Source of the DNA: Marasmius tenuissimus
Lineage: Eukaryota; Basidiomycota; Agaricomycetes; Agaricales; Marasmiaceae
Direction: 5' to 3'
Length of the DNA stretch: 64,000 nucleotides
Assembly: GCA_029532415.1 (NCBI GenBank)
Contig: JAQOTA010000033.1
Span: 434,001 to 498,000 of the forward strand
Part shown: positions 1 to 12,038 of the stretch, piece by piece
How positions within the stretch are numbered: the stretch's first letter is position 1
Layout: every line of letters begins with the position of its first letter
Translations under genes and position numbers: made by a program
Notes under the pieces: model-generated
What the model saw: the letters and a program-made list of their open reading frames with translations, nothing else
Told to the model about the DNA's origin: nothing
Database searches by the model: none

Positions 1-480
1 TATCTCGGCCACGTAGGGAGATATTTTGTTCCATTGGTCTACGGTTCAGCTCACAATCTTGTTTTATACTGCGATAGATTGGAATCAGGAATGATCTCTC
101 CCGTTGCCCTCAGCATATATGCTGTCGGCGCGCTGTTATCCAATGGTAGCATATTCAAATTCACTTCTGATGCGTCATTCGCACAGTCGATCTTCTACTC
201 TCTCGTGATTATTATAGTCCGCACTTTGAACGATTCCTCATCGTGGATGGCAAGTCCAAGCGTTACCCGTATGATGATCAAGGTCGACGCAATTCCCTTT
301 GGAAAGATAAGTCTAGCGACGGAATGCGAGGTTATCTTGAGGATCAAAGCCACCAAAATGGATATAAAAGATATTGAACTCCCAGCAATACAAAACGACA
401 TCCCTTACGGCCTCATGGTCATTAGCCGTTCCAATAGGTCCAGAGCTCACAAAAGTGTACATACGAGAAAAGTGGTTTAA
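1..480 (+). pseudogene. Multi-pass membrane protein family, copy A (3' part, internally inverted)
   Basis: This is the 3' end of a gene family that occurs at least five times in the window (copies A-E); the 5' part lies outside the window. On the plus strand around 78-230 it encodes a conserved membrane segment (LESGMISPVALSIYAVG, then FYSLVIIIVRT) that matches LESGLLYPVALIIYTAC and GSLVTIMVCT of copy B. The next conserved block, KGIASTLIIIRVTLGLAIHD, is found on the minus strand at about 235-310, while the tail (KDIELPAIQ) is again on the plus strand. The segment of roughly 228-345 is therefore inverted relative to copy B, which destroys the reading of the gene. The family is hydrophobic and probably a seven-helix-like integral membrane protein; I do not know its function. 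Expression of a normal product is unlikely. Confidence 0.6.
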
Positions 481-1987
481 CTAGACTTGGAGGCATAGAG
501 AAGGGCATGAATGGTATGATGACTGTGGTATCTTGCCTCTTGGCATTCTCTGTAATTCCTGGAGTTCGGAGCAGTACTACATTTATCACTAGACTCCGTA
601 ATATGCTGTGTATCGAACTGTTGTGACTAGGACGTTGTGTATCAAAATATTCCAACACGAGGTCCTAGTACTACTAGAATGGTTGTCTGGTTAGGACATA
701 ACCTCGCACTTACAAAGACAGCGAACAACAATTGACAGGTAATGAGTGAAATTAGCAACATGGAGGTCAAATCAGTTACAAATGGTGCAGATTAGGCCAG
801 GGCTGTCAACGGCAGAAGAGATGAAGATGGGCTTCCAAATGCCCACCTTGATGAGTTTATTGGGCCTTCTTCATCGTTCCACTGCTCGTTGTTGAATCTG
901 ATCATCTTTTCCAACCTGGGTCCGGGGAGGTTCTGAGTCGTGTTGAATCTACCTCTCCCTCCCCTGTGAATATGATCCGCCGGTATCGAATCTGCCGTTT
1001 TGGAAAGCCAGTCGTCGATGTAAAACGGACACGCCCTCATCAATGCTGTAGCAGCTGTTTGAACGCAGTCAGCGTTGACCATCATCCCAATTGCCAATAA
1101 TATCTTGTTCACATACACTTTGACTCATACCATCAGCCTAGTGGAGCCAGAAAACAGCCACGAGGATGATGAGAGCGAGTGAAATCGAGTCAACAACTTC
1201 AAGGGCACAATATCAAATTACTGGAACCGTTGGCGCTACTTTGATCTGGCAGGACGTGGAACCGTCAATAACAATATTCTGCTTTCGCGCAGTCTCAGCC
1301 ACCTTTAGTCCGCTCCTTCAGACTCGCCTCTTACGGATGGATGGGGTTTCGCACTGAGCAGGGTCTGGGCAGTGGGGCCACCAATGCTCGTTATTTTGCT
1401 CAAGTACTCAAGAAATTCGCGATTAAAACTTGGTATTCTATGTGGAAGCGAGCTGACCTTGAACAATTGGGGTATCAATAGACGCATCACATGTGTTCCT
1501 CTTTCTCATCAGGTCCTGTTGTGGGCTGGTTGGACGTCAGTGACGGTCAGCTATGTTCCTAATTGCCATCGGTACTCCATGATGATCCCTATAGCAGTCA
1601 CTAAGATGATCATGATGAACAAGAACATCTCGAAACGGTAGTCGTTGGCTAATATCGCCGCCGAGGGCGGTGTAGGTTGACTGGAGCGTGTGAAAGGAGC
1701 TGCAAAACCATATCAATCAGCTCATCTTTGCCATCAAACCACAACCATTCCCAGTCTATCCCCCAGCATCCACTCGATCGCCTTGAAGACACTCAAACAG
1801 ATGAAGTGCATTTGGGAGACTCCTGAAGAGTGTTTTGTTCGCGCTACAAGACCCCACGTTCTGGTCGGTGTACGTCGTCATCTGCTAAACCATACCATAC
1901 CTATTGAGTGGATTGACTTTGGCTGATTAATACTCTAGGTCGATCTATTTCTCTATGGTAAGTGCAATTCCGTAATATATTCCCTAT
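481..1987. other. No supported gene; spacer between membrane-protein copies A and B
   Basis: Short open frames occur on both strands but none shows recognisable motifs or a coherent exon chain. Parts of 1500-1930 may be unrecognised 5' exons of copy B, whose amino-terminal helices are otherwise missing, but I cannot show this. Confidence 0.4.
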
Positions 1988-3371
1988 ATGACTGCGTTTA
2001 ACTCAAGGAAATATCTTCCGCCAGGCATGTACACAGTTCTATACGTCCTGTGCACACATATACTTGTCACGCGCAAACGAAACGGTTATCGGGCACACGT
2101 GGGGCTGACCACGGCACTCTATATCGTTGCCACCATTGGAATGGGATTCAAAGGGGCTCTGTACGAATTGGAGGGACAATTACTACATCCAAGTCAAGTA
2201 ATTGGTGATCCTTTTCTATACTCAGAAGATAGGTAAGTGGGCCGTATGTGGGCCCTATCCACTTCCCTCTAGCATTTCATTGACCACGACTACCGTCAGT
2301 CTCACTCTTTGCAACACCGCCCTGATCATCATCACGATCCTTGCAAAGTGAGCTCTATTTGCTTAAATCACGGGCCGCCTCGCTGATCGTAATCTTATGA
2401 TTACGTATGATTGCGCATGAATCAAGTTGCTTGACAGACATCCTTCTGGTGAGTATCGAGCATGTGTGAGGTGATCTCCGAAGTGTCAGAGTTCTGGATA
2501 GATTTGGCGTTGTCATCTTGTATGGGGCCGAAGAAGAATCATGCTTCTGGTTATTCCAGCTCTGACGGCTCTTGCAGCTGACGGTATGCCGCTTCAGGCT
2601 CTGTTCACCATTACACATACTGAATAGAGCTCAGTGTGGGGCTTATTGGTAGCGATTCTTGAGGGCGAGAGGGGGGTTATTGACTCGAGTCTCGCCATAT
2701 TTACATTGATTGCTCTCGTCGGTAATCTACTGTTGACTATAATCATTGGTAAGCGCATTCAAACTCTCAAACAAAAAGGTTATATTCCAGTTGTGTAGCG
2801 GGGAGAATCTTCTTTGTTGCCTATCGAGTAGGCAAGTACCTTCCGGTCTGTACATCGGTTCCAAAAGTATACAGGACTACTATCTCAGCCACGTAAGATT
2901 ATGTGATGTCCTATATTCATGTTGTCGCCTCACAACCTCCTTGCTTGGACAGATTGGAATCGGGCTTATTATATCCCGTTGCGCTTATTATATACACTGC
3001 CTGCACACTGTCTGGAGCGCACATATCCTCCACTGTGCAGCTAGTCGCAGAGGCAGTCTTTGGATCCCTTGTGACCATCATGGTGTGCACTTTCACTATA
3101 AATCAGCCTCCCAGTACAGCTGTTAACCTTCAATTACTTCTCGAAGGGAATTGCATCCACTCTGATTATTGTGCGGGTTTCGCTCGGAGTTGCCATTCAT
3201 GATGAAAAGTCATACAAGGAAACCATCATGAGAGATATAGAGCCACCTCAAGCACAAGGCCAAAGTTCCCACGGTGTGGTGGATCTTCGACGATTCGACA
3301 GTCCCAGGACTCGAAGAAGCGTAGGTACTGGGGGATCTCAATCAGACCTTGAGGCACAGAAAGAAATCTGA
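1988..3371 (+). pseudogene. Multi-pass membrane protein family, copy B (most complete copy)
   Basis: Conserved blocks follow in the expected order on one strand: YTVLYVLCTHILVTRKRNG and LTTALYIVATIGMG near 2024-2150, NTALIIITILA near 2315, VWGRRRIMLLVIPALTALAA near 2520-2580, SLAIFTLIALVGNLLLTIII near 2690-2750, LDRLESGLLYPVALIIYTAC near 2943-3000, GSLVTIMVCT near 3063-3095, then a cytosolic-type tail from IVRVSLGVAIHDEKSYKE near 3165 to the stop at 3371. At least six hydrophobic helices can be seen. Several GT...AG introns of 45-70 nt separate the blocks, for example the one ending near 2300 in ccgtcag. Two joins come out one base off in phase, so the copy is either slightly damaged or my exon edges are wrong. 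No function is recognised; the architecture suggests a membrane receptor-like or transporter-like protein. Copies C, D and E are relatives. Confidence 0.5.
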
Positions 3372-5047
3372 GCTAGGGCGTAGGCGGCTTTCCCTCACTG
3401 TCATCATTCCATTTCGCTCCTGGAGCTCGATTCGGATCTCAACCTCACTGTCTATATAAGCATTCAGTTTTTAATCCCACTTTTCTCCTCCTTCAGTTTA
3501 TATGTTCTGCATTATGACCCCCGTGCAAATAACATCGGAAAATTGCGTCTCTGAGCCGATTCTACGGCTTAAAGCCCGCGAGCGATCACAATCACAGGGC
3601 ACCCCAGCCCTTTGATCGCAGCCCAGGCAGAACTTGCCTGACTGAGCAGGACCCGAAGGGGGGGTTTATTTGACGTGTAAAACCCACCTCGAAGGCCCCG
3701 CTCAGTTCTTCATTATGCCATCAATTCGGACAGCTTACTCGCGGGTTGTGCAGAATCAGCAGGTTTGGATCCTGCTCGCCTGGCCAGTTCTGCACATCGA
3801 CCACAATTTCCCTGACACACGTTTCTTCCATTGTTGAATGCCTCCTTAAAACAAACTTTAGATGTACATTGAGTCCCGTTCACCGGGATCTTCGTTCTTT
3901 GTACACGGCGTAAGTTTTAATTTAGACGGCTTGCTCACGGTTTGACTTCAGCAGTCCGGCGCGTTTAATATACACTCCGTGGTGTTTTCTTACTTTTCTG
4001 GTAAGCGGTTACCTTGCATGTATTTTAGCTGTGTATCGGGCCCAATTGACCCAGATTGTTGCACCTCGTGAGCTGCACAGGTTTTTAGATGGATACCTTC
4101 CTGCCACTACCAGTTTTTCTACCTAGTATGCTTCATGTACAATAAACATACAACAAGTCTACACGACAGGCCTAAAATTGACAACTTTGAACTGATTCGC
4201 ACTTTGAAGGGAGTGAACCACCCAGGTTTGGCCCAGGAGCAATCGGCTTTACTCGTTGCATATTCATTTAGATCACATATGGCGATTTCGATACTACTTG
4301 ATATACACTCTACTTAATAAAAGTGTTTTTGACCTCCGAGTCCCGGCCATCGTTTTGCTCATCAACTGTACAACTTACTACTTGAGGAAGGATAGATCCA
4401 CCCACGTTGCGAGTGTATTCACTATTACGGGTTATTTCACACAATTCTCGATTGAGCGACTACTCGATATATATAAATCATACACAGGATTTAAGCCTCT
4501 TATTTTTATCCAGACCTTTGCTCCTTGTTGATTGCGCAAATCGGGGTGTGTATGTGTGTGGGATGGTCTCACCTGGACATGAGGAGCGGGCAACAAGCAA
4601 GCAGACCTAGAAATGTTGAATAGGGCTCTAATTTATTTGGTTTGAGCAGCTCAATTTCGGTCATGGGCACCAAAGATTTCAGTTGATGGCATGCAGGTAT
4701 AACCAAGTGATGAGTGTGGACTTGAATTTGAGTTCCTAGGTTTGACTGCAAGCATGGTCGAGTCTTTTGCCTCAAGTGCGTCGTCTATTGCCTTTCACAT
4801 CCACTACAATATCCATGGCAGTCTCCGAGACTTTCAACGAGCCCACTGTGACTTGTAATTGACGTCTGAGCGTATAGGTAGCGGCAAGATAAGTTTTGTA
4901 CGTGCCACTGAGTCCGATAGCATCTGAGACTAACCCAATACACATTGATAAGCCTTTGAAAACTATAAGCTAGTAGATAGTAATTGAATATATTCAATCT
5001 TATTTTATTCTGAGGTGAATGGGAATTGGCGATGCTGGGAGCCATTA
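3372..5047. other. No supported gene
   Basis: The stretch after copy B is AT-balanced and lacks long open frames with coherent splicing. CpG is still present here, unlike the next 10 kb. I see no repeat with both ends preserved. Confidence 0.4.
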
Positions 5048-5475
5048 CAGTAATTCCTGTAAATAATGAGACTCACAAAAAAAATTTCGAAGAAAAAAAG
5101 AGCCGGAAGTCATATCCCAAACGGGTAATCTAAAGGGGCTCACTTCCTCCACACCAATCAGTGATGCCATCGCCAGTACATACCACTTCATCCCTGTCCT
5201 TCCTCCTCCTCCCTTCATCTGGATCCTCTCCTCCTTGTTTTACTCGATATATGGCTATCGTGCCAACAATATGCCATTGTAATGAGTGTACACGGTCTAC
5301 AATATACATGAGGCTTTGGGGGCTCACAGTAGTGCTGGCAGCAATGCGAGATCCGGGAGGCCGCCTCTGACATCGGAACAGGGGTTGAGGTTGGTTCTCC
5401 TTTTTGGGACTTTGTCTTTCGCGGTTTTTTTTTTGAAACTTTTTTTGCAAGTCTCATTACACACAGGAATAACTG
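5048..5475. mobile_element. TA-flanked MITE (Tc1/mariner type)
   Basis: The 428-bp unit starts CAGTAATTCCTGT and ends ACAGGAATAACTG, and the match continues inward: TAATGAGACT on the left against AGTCTCATTA on the right, each followed by long A or T runs around a TTTC core. Each end is bordered by TA (5046-5047 and 5476-5477), the expected target duplication for Tc1/mariner-type elements. There is no transposase inside; the open frames over 5130-5510 are by-products of the low-complexity arms. Ends starting CAG resemble those of the larger Tc1-like element at 16.86 kb, but the sequences differ beyond that. Confidence 0.7.
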
Positions 5476-5542
5476 TAATGCGAAGAATATGAAGCTTGCA
5501 GAGTAGGCCAATGTCCAAAGTCTATCATGTTTGTTGGGGATG

Positions 5543-6051
5543 TGTCACGAATGGCCTCTGTGAAGAAACCTCTCAAGCCACCTGAACTCACTCAGAGATA
5601 AGACTAGTTGATAGAAAAGTAAAAGAATAGATTGAGCAGCCAAAAGCTCAACCCAGCACAAGTGCTACAAGCGGTGGGGAGACAAAGTGGACAAGCTGGG
5701 AAACTACCTACAGAGACCATGAGTATATATGAGAATATGCATCACAAGGAATGAATGAAATGATGAGAACTGTCAAAAGTATTCATGAGAGAAAAGCGGG
5801 GAAGTCAAACCAAACATGTATAGTTGTAACCAATGGTAAGGTATGAGAAAGAGATCAAAAGATGATTGTTCCATGATGAAAGACCAAAATAACTAATATG
5901 GCTCAATAAGTAAATGAGGATGACAGGTGCCAATGCTATGTCGATGGGAGAATTGATTGGAATGACTCTGGTGATGGTAAATGGCAAGATCTGGGGAAGT
6001 AGGGCCAGCACCGGGGTGGACAGGACAAAAGAATAGTGGCAGTTTGTGACA
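5543..6051. repeat. Solo LTR with 5-bp target duplication GGATG
   Basis: A 509-bp unit begins TGTCACGAATGG and ends AGTTTGTGACA, giving the complementary ends TGTCAC/GTGACA. It is bordered by GGATG on both sides (5538-5542 and 6052-6056). There is no internal coding region, so this is a single LTR left after recombination. It is a diverged relative of the solo LTR at 12882-13349: both carry an AACC(C/T)CTCA(G/A)GCCACC-like block near the start and a GGGAA/GGAACTACCT or CTATCT block near the middle. Confidence 0.8.
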
Positions 6052-8965
6052 GGATGAATCAGGTGGGATTTGATAGCACCAATGTCTCAGGTCTGGGAGG
6101 TGTGTCTGGATGTTTGGGAAGGTGTCTGTGCCAAGAGGGACGTGGGATGTGAGGATACAGAATTGGGATTTAGACGCTGAAAATGGTGGCTGTGACTCCT
6201 ACATCATATGGAATCAAATGCAGTAGTGGGCTGTTCCCCTGCTGGTATTAGGTATTGTTGTTGGCAGAGGAGGATAATAGTCGTCTCTGGTGCCTGTTAG
6301 AGGGGAAATTTGTGAACCCTTACAGATGGGGCAATGGATTAATCATGCAGACAACCACAGCTCAGCTGTGGTTATTGATATAGCTGAGACAGAACCTAAC
6401 ACCACTACTTATCATTGCATCAAGCAAATCCTCCTTGAGGCCTCTACTGGCATCTGGCCCTCTTGCTGGCACCAGAAGCCCCCTTCATGGCCTTGCTGTT
6501 GCTCCCCACTGTTGCTTCAGTGGTGTCCTCGGTTGCTGGAGGACTGGTGCTTGATGTTGCTGCTGCCACTGTTTGAGAACTGAACCAGCCTCAGTGACCA
6601 CCAAATGACAGATCTGATAGATCTACTCACTGACTTGATCTATCTGTTGGTGCTGGCCCAATTTTCTGTCTCTTCCTGACATTGCCCCCTTGAGTGCCCC
6701 ACCTCCCTCTCTTTCCGTTTGGTGCAGCAACAGCCACCAGTTCGTCTGTGTACTCAGTATCAATTGTATGCTGGAGCTCATTGTGGTAGAGCCACAAGGA
6801 TGGCTCATTGATACATACTTTTGTTTTGTTTCATTCAAGTTCCTCTATTTTACTTTTCCCTTCCTTTGAAGTTGTTTTACTCTCATAAAAGCCCAAACTC
6901 ACAAAAACAAGTTGTAGATTCATCCTCTCATTCATCCTCTCAATTATCCCTTATTTCTACCTACGACAATCCTCTTCTCAAGCTTCCAAACCGACTACAT
7001 GAACAGTCGCAGAGTGCCACTTGTGGAACCTTGTCCACCCTGTCTGCGAATGAGGTTCCTCCCCTCAGAATAGTTGCCGCACTCATTCCTTGTATGTTGT
7101 AAGGATTAGGGACTTGGAACCTCACACTGTTGCTGGCCTATTTTTGTTTATTTCATCTCGGACTCTCACTTTTGTTCTTCCTTAATCCCTGACAGCCACC
7201 TTCTGATCCTTCCTAAAAATTCCCGACATGTGTGAATTATTTACATAAACTGTATGTGAGTCTAGTTTCTATGTACTATACTGTAACCTTTGGCAACCTG
7301 CCAAATTCAGCTTCTTTGGCTCATACCTGCCACTTTTCCAGAGGCTAAGAATTTAGCCGCGGTGTACACGAAAAGGGTTGTTGGGATGTGGGAAAGCCAA
7401 TTGGAAACTGATCACTTGGGCTCCTTGACTGTGTTGGTAGAAACTCAGGTCCAAGCTCAGGACCACCTGAGCAAGTACATGTGAATTGAGGGTGTGGGAA
7501 GGGTATCTGCAGGCTCCAGCAAGCAGATAGGATATGAAGAGAACACCACAAGCTCCTGCAAGTGATATTATAAGGAGAAAAGGGCCCTTTGGGTTACACA
7601 GGCAGTTTCAAAAAGGTAGAAGGCACAGTCCTGTGGCCTTAGTGGATGGGTGCACCTGTCAGGATGTGATGTGCTATTCACAGAGATGGTTAGTATGCCA
7701 AAGACTTGAAGATTACTCAACCAACAGAGATTGATAGACATTGACTGGATAGAGAATAATACAACTGAACTAAAGTATATGAAGGTACTATAGATACTTT
7801 ATATACTAGTTTGGAATAGAAACCAAGTAGACTAGAAAAGGTAATTTACAGAGTAAGAGTAAGAGTCAGAATCAGAGAAGTATTGGAGTCATCCCAGAGC
7901 CTTCCAAGTCCAGCAACCAGTAGTTCTGAGTCAAGGGAATTGATCCTGAGAAAGTCCCAGAATATTGGTGAGGGTCCCGGGGTGAGCTGTAGGATCCTGG
8001 TAAAGGTCTGTGGGGTCCTGAGACGACATGAGAAATGCCCAACAGGCTTGTCAGATGGTGTGAATGTGATCTCAGGACCTAGATAGTGAAATCTGGGGTC
8101 CTGGGGGATGTTGGAAAAGGGAGAAATGGTAAAGTACTGATGGGTACTCTGTATAGCAGAGTGTGGGAAGGTTTGGAATATAGATGGTGGAAGGGTACTG
8201 AGGGGTAGGTTTTTGGGGAAAAAGATAGGGGTCCCATGGGTCTAGAAAATGGACATGTTACAATACCTTCATCATGTCTCAATGCTATGTGTCCCTAAGC
8301 CTTAAGTCCCAAGTCTAAGTCAAGTAACTTCAAGTTCTTCAAGTCTAATTCAAGTGCAAGATCCTGGGTCTTGAACCCACCTCTGCTTCCTTCAGGGTGG
8401 GTCAAAATCACCAGTGGTGTAGATATGTCCTTGGTGGGCAGCAGGGCAGATGCAGACTGATTACCATTGCCAGTGATGGCATCAGCGCCCTTGGACCCAA
8501 GCTCAAGTCTGTTGCCTTCAGTATGTGTCAGAATGACTGCCTCAGGCAGGGAGGCATGTCCCAACCACAACTTGCATTGGATCATCAGATTTGTCAGCTG
8601 TCTGGAGTATTTGAATTACATGCTATACATGCCTTATGACCTCATTTACCCCAGGATGTATTGTACTATACAACTCTTGACTTCTAATCTGTACTTGTCA
8701 TGCACAGTGGTTAATCTCCACTTTTACAGTCTTGCTTACTCATTTACTATGCCCTATGTCACTATCTCCATTTCATCATATGTACTTACAGATTAGATAT
8801 CTGGACTCCATAGTTAACTCTACAGTATATAAGTTCTCTCTCTCATCCTGTATAATTATCATTCTATATTCTTCTCTTCTACGTTAAGCCCTAGCTCTGA
8901 CTTACTCTTCACTACTCAACAACTCTGCTCTTCTGGTAAGCTTGACATTCTTCACCGTTACTTGT
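6052..8965. other. CpG-poor repeat remnant, no supported gene
   Basis: Almost no CpG is present. There are tandem-like stretches, such as the GTCCTG/GGATCC-rich part at 7960-8110 and the CAAGT-rich part at 8295-8350. One weak LTR candidate spans 7282-8262 (TGTAACC... to ...TGTTACA) but its flanks, TATAC and ATACC, do not form a clean direct repeat. Nothing with coding signature is seen. Confidence 0.4.
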
Positions 8966-9135
8966 GGCTGGAGTAGTGTTGCCCACAGTTTGATCTGGAC
9001 TGCAGCTGAACCGACACCAAACTGTGCCACCTCAATGGCACAGCACACCAGATCTTCTTATTCAAGCATGTAGCCTCCTATATCATGAAACATTGTAGGT
9101 AAACTATGTGTAACCAATTTTTACAATGATACAAG

Positions 9136-10523
9136 TAGTTGTTAGGATCGTGCGGATCGGATAGGGATAAGATAAGATATGGGATTTTATATGCTGTCGG
9201 ATAGATGGATAGGAAAGAGATAAGATGAAGGAGTGTGGGAGCAACGGATCTAGAGCAGACAGTAGCTGAAGGTTTCGCCAACAGCACCATGAACTGAGCT
9301 GTCCTTCTACTAGACTAAGAGGACAAGTTGCAAGAGAGAAGGAAAGACATGATAGAGAAGTATCCAGGCGAGTCCTGGTTGATTCTGGTTGAAACCTGGT
9401 TGATTTCGAGTCTTCTGATACAGGATAGAAGTATAGAGCTTATATAGGGTTATAGTAAATGAATGAATCATAAGTGAGTCAAGTGCGGGAAAGGATGTAT
9501 CATATGGAAGTCAAATACGGGGAGAATAATACCGGAAGGGAAATGAACCGGAAATGAATAAGTGCGTGATGGAATGAAGATATGAATAGAATAAGTGAGC
9601 GTGGAAATATCTCGGAAGTCGGAGATAAGTAAGTCAGAATAAGTCAGAATGAAGAATGGAAAGAGTCCCGAAAGCGGAGGCGGAAGTGGCAGAGGTTCCG
9701 GGGATGGACTTGGTGTGAGAGACCGAAGTGCGGAAGTGAAGGTTGAGTGCCGGGGATGGAATAGTGTTGGAATGGACTAGAATAATAGCCCGGAAGTACC
9801 CGGAATGGGTCTGGAAGTGATGTGACTAGCCAAGCGTGATGTGACCAGGTGAGATAGACCAGGGTAAGATGCATGGATGTAACAGTAGTGTTCCCAATGG
9901 TTTAGTTCAAACGGCAGTTTAACCAGTTTGGAACTGGACTGGAGCTAAACTGGTTAGCAGGACTGGTTTACAGCAGAACCAGTTCAAGCTGGTTCCAGGA
10001 CCAGTTTAACCAGTTCAAACCACCCTAATTTTCTTTTTCTTCTTCTAAGTATAGGACCTAGCCTAGATGCTGAAGGCACTAGCCAGGTATTCACACATAG
10101 GCATCAAGTAGCATAGAAGCTTATATTATAACTCATACTAACTACTGGTTGAAAAGGACTGGTATTAAGATACATCAAGTATTGTATAATGTAACACTAG
10201 AATACACAGTACAGTTAGCTACATCAATTAGTCAAATGATATGTTGATATTACCTTAAATTTTATGTTTTTTAACATCACTTCAGCATGAAATTTGAATA
10301 TAGCCACACATATTATATTATTTTGCACTGAGTGAGGCCATCCATCAAGTGCACACAGTCATTTTTTGAAGGAATTGTTTAAGTTGTTCAAACTGTGGCT
10401 TGACCAGTTTGAGTGGTTCCAGAACCAGAACCAGTTAGGCAAAAACTGGTTAAGGGAACCTGGTTCAGCTCAAACAACTCAAACTAAACCTGAGCCAGAC
10501 CGGACCAACTGTTGGCAACACTA
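9136..10523. mobile_element. Inner hAT-type MITE, interrupted by a solo LTR
   Basis: The left end TAGT (9136-9139) is separated from its continuation GTTCCCAATGG (from 9890) by a solo LTR. The right end is GTTGGCAACACTA at 10511-10523. The 8-bp duplication GATACAAG is exact (9128-9135 and 10524-10531). The subterminal regions are full of AACCAGTTTAACTGG-like short repeats in both orientations. Without the LTR the element is about 638 bp. It is a relative of the MITE at 14534-15137. Confidence 0.8.
9140..9884. repeat. Solo LTR with 5-bp target duplication GTAGT, inside a MITE end
   Basis: This 745-bp unit starts TGTTAGGATCGTGCGG and ends GGATGTAACA. GTAGT flanks it exactly (9135-9139 and 9885-9889); one copy of that target is the first bases of the MITE TAGTGTTCCC end plus the preceding G. 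A TATATA-containing stretch sits at about 9440-9450. No internal region of the retrotransposon remains. Confidence 0.8.
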
Positions 10524-10672
10524 GATACAAGTAATCTACAAGTAATCTTGCTGTGATGTAAGACCCACAGGATTTTTTGGGAGATGGGACCAAACCTTTG
10601 AGGCAGCGCAGAACTGCCCAGTCCCTGAGCTGAAGCCAGACAGGACAAACTATGGGTAACACTAGTCTGGAG

Positions 10673-11547
10673 CACAGTATGGTCCACCCTGGGGTTCACT
10701 GTATTCACAGTTTCCTCAGGTGAGAGCTCCAGTGAGGCAGGCTTGCTTGTCTATGACAGATGCAGATTCAAGACTGTTTGCATGTCAAGTTGGGTTTTGA
10801 TTGTGAGTGGAGATTCTGGAATGATAGGCAGCCCTGGTTGAGAAACTCTCAGTTCTGTTGAGTTGAGGGGTGCAGGAGACATTGATTGAACAGGAGGTTG
10901 CTGAGATTGCACTCCCAGAAGCTGTGTTTCATCCTAACCAGCAGTATCCCATTGTTGAAGTAAAAAAGAGACATAATAGAGTGTATTTGCTCAGTGTTAT
11001 ACAAAATTTGGCCTGTCTGTTTAGTGCTTCACTTTGTCCATCTGCATAATTTCACAGGCACCTCATACTTTTTTTTCTGGATTGTCTTGCTTACCAGCTT
11101 CCTCAGGGGCCCTCTGTGAGCCATTCAGCCTCACAGATGCTGGAAGAACAAGTTCTGGCTGACAGAGCCACATCATTTGCTTGCTCATACAAGTTACAGG
11201 AGTGCTCTGTTGTGCCGATTGTGTTCCCTGCTTCTCTTGAGATATGAGGTACCCATATGGTTGTAAATATTTGTAAAATTTCGATGAAATCTCATGTTCT
11301 CACCTGTTTATTCATAGCTCTGACCCATCCATATAAAATGTGGAGGTGGGCACCAGCGGTTTTTGGCTGATACTTGCTGACTAATGACACTGCCACACCT
11401 CTCCGCCAAATTCGACAGTCCATTTGTCCGCCCTCCTTTAATTGTTGATGATGTACTCTACAGCTCAGATGTACTTACCAGATGCATTTTTATGACATTT
11501 ATTAGGATGTGGTTGAAGGAAATTTGATTGTTCAAAAAATTGAGTGA
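10673..11547. other. No supported gene
   Basis: CpG-poor sequence with poly-T tracts and no coherent coding chain. I cannot assign it to a repeat with preserved ends. Confidence 0.4.
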
Positions 11548-11552
11548 GATAG

Positions 11553-12038
11553 TGTTACGACAGGGCACGGCTAGTGTCCTCTCAAGTCACTCCTTTAAGC
11601 GAGGGCGAGGTTCGAAGGTCAAGTGTCGAAGGTCAAGGGTCAAAGTGGGCTTTCACTGGTGTATTAACCAAGTTGTTAAGCTAAGGAAAGGTGGTATGTA
11701 CATTGGGCTTATATACTGGAATCTGTCTAGGTCCGGAGTCGCTCTGAGTCGGGCTGAGTCGCAGGCGTGTGAGTCGATTGTGGTTGAACTGAGTCATCGT
11801 GGGAGTGGCTGCGAATGTCGTGTGAGTCGTTGCAGCTGTTTGTGTATTATGACTCGGGGTGGCATGTGGAGATGTCTGCTGGGCATGGTCTGGAGCTGTG
11901 GTCTGGATGCATGGCTCCACTTACTCCGCGGAGTCGTCTATAGAGATGTATTGAATGAGTGGGAAAGGAGAGGTGAGTTGGTTAGGGAGAGGCATCTGTA
12001 TGGGCGCTTGTTGATGAGAATAGAGGTGAATCGTAACA
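11553..12038. repeat. Solo LTR with 5-bp target duplication GATAG
   Basis: The unit starts TGTTACGACAGGGC and ends GAATCGTAACA, with complementary TGTTACG/CGTAACA ends. GATAG borders it at 11548-11552 and 12039-12043. A TATATAC stretch lies near 11710. A 171-codon open frame over almost exactly this region is explained by the LTR and has no protein-family signature. Confidence 0.85.

Larger units (their letters stand above)
8974..10664. mobile_element. Outer hAT-type MITE of a three-level nest
   Basis: The left end is TAGTGTTGCCCACAGTTTG and the right end, read inverted, is TAGTGTTACCCATAGTTTG. The 8-bp flanks are GGCTGGAG (8966-8973) and GTCTGGAG (10665-10672), a 7 of 8 match, as expected for hAT-type insertion. 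Removing the inner MITE and its duplication leaves about 295 bp, so the original element was a short non-coding MITE. Confidence 0.7.

Noticed and set aside
792..1118. 108-codon minus-strand frame
   Set aside because: No motif, no splice logic, and no similarity to other parts of the window.
5130..5511. Three overlapping lysine- or serine-rich frames
   Set aside because: They arise from the A/T tracts and arms of the TA-flanked MITE.
7282..8262. A further solo LTR (TGTAACC to TGTTACA)
   Set aside because: Flanks TATAC and ATACC are not a direct repeat and there is no second copy; kept only as a weak candidate in the region note.
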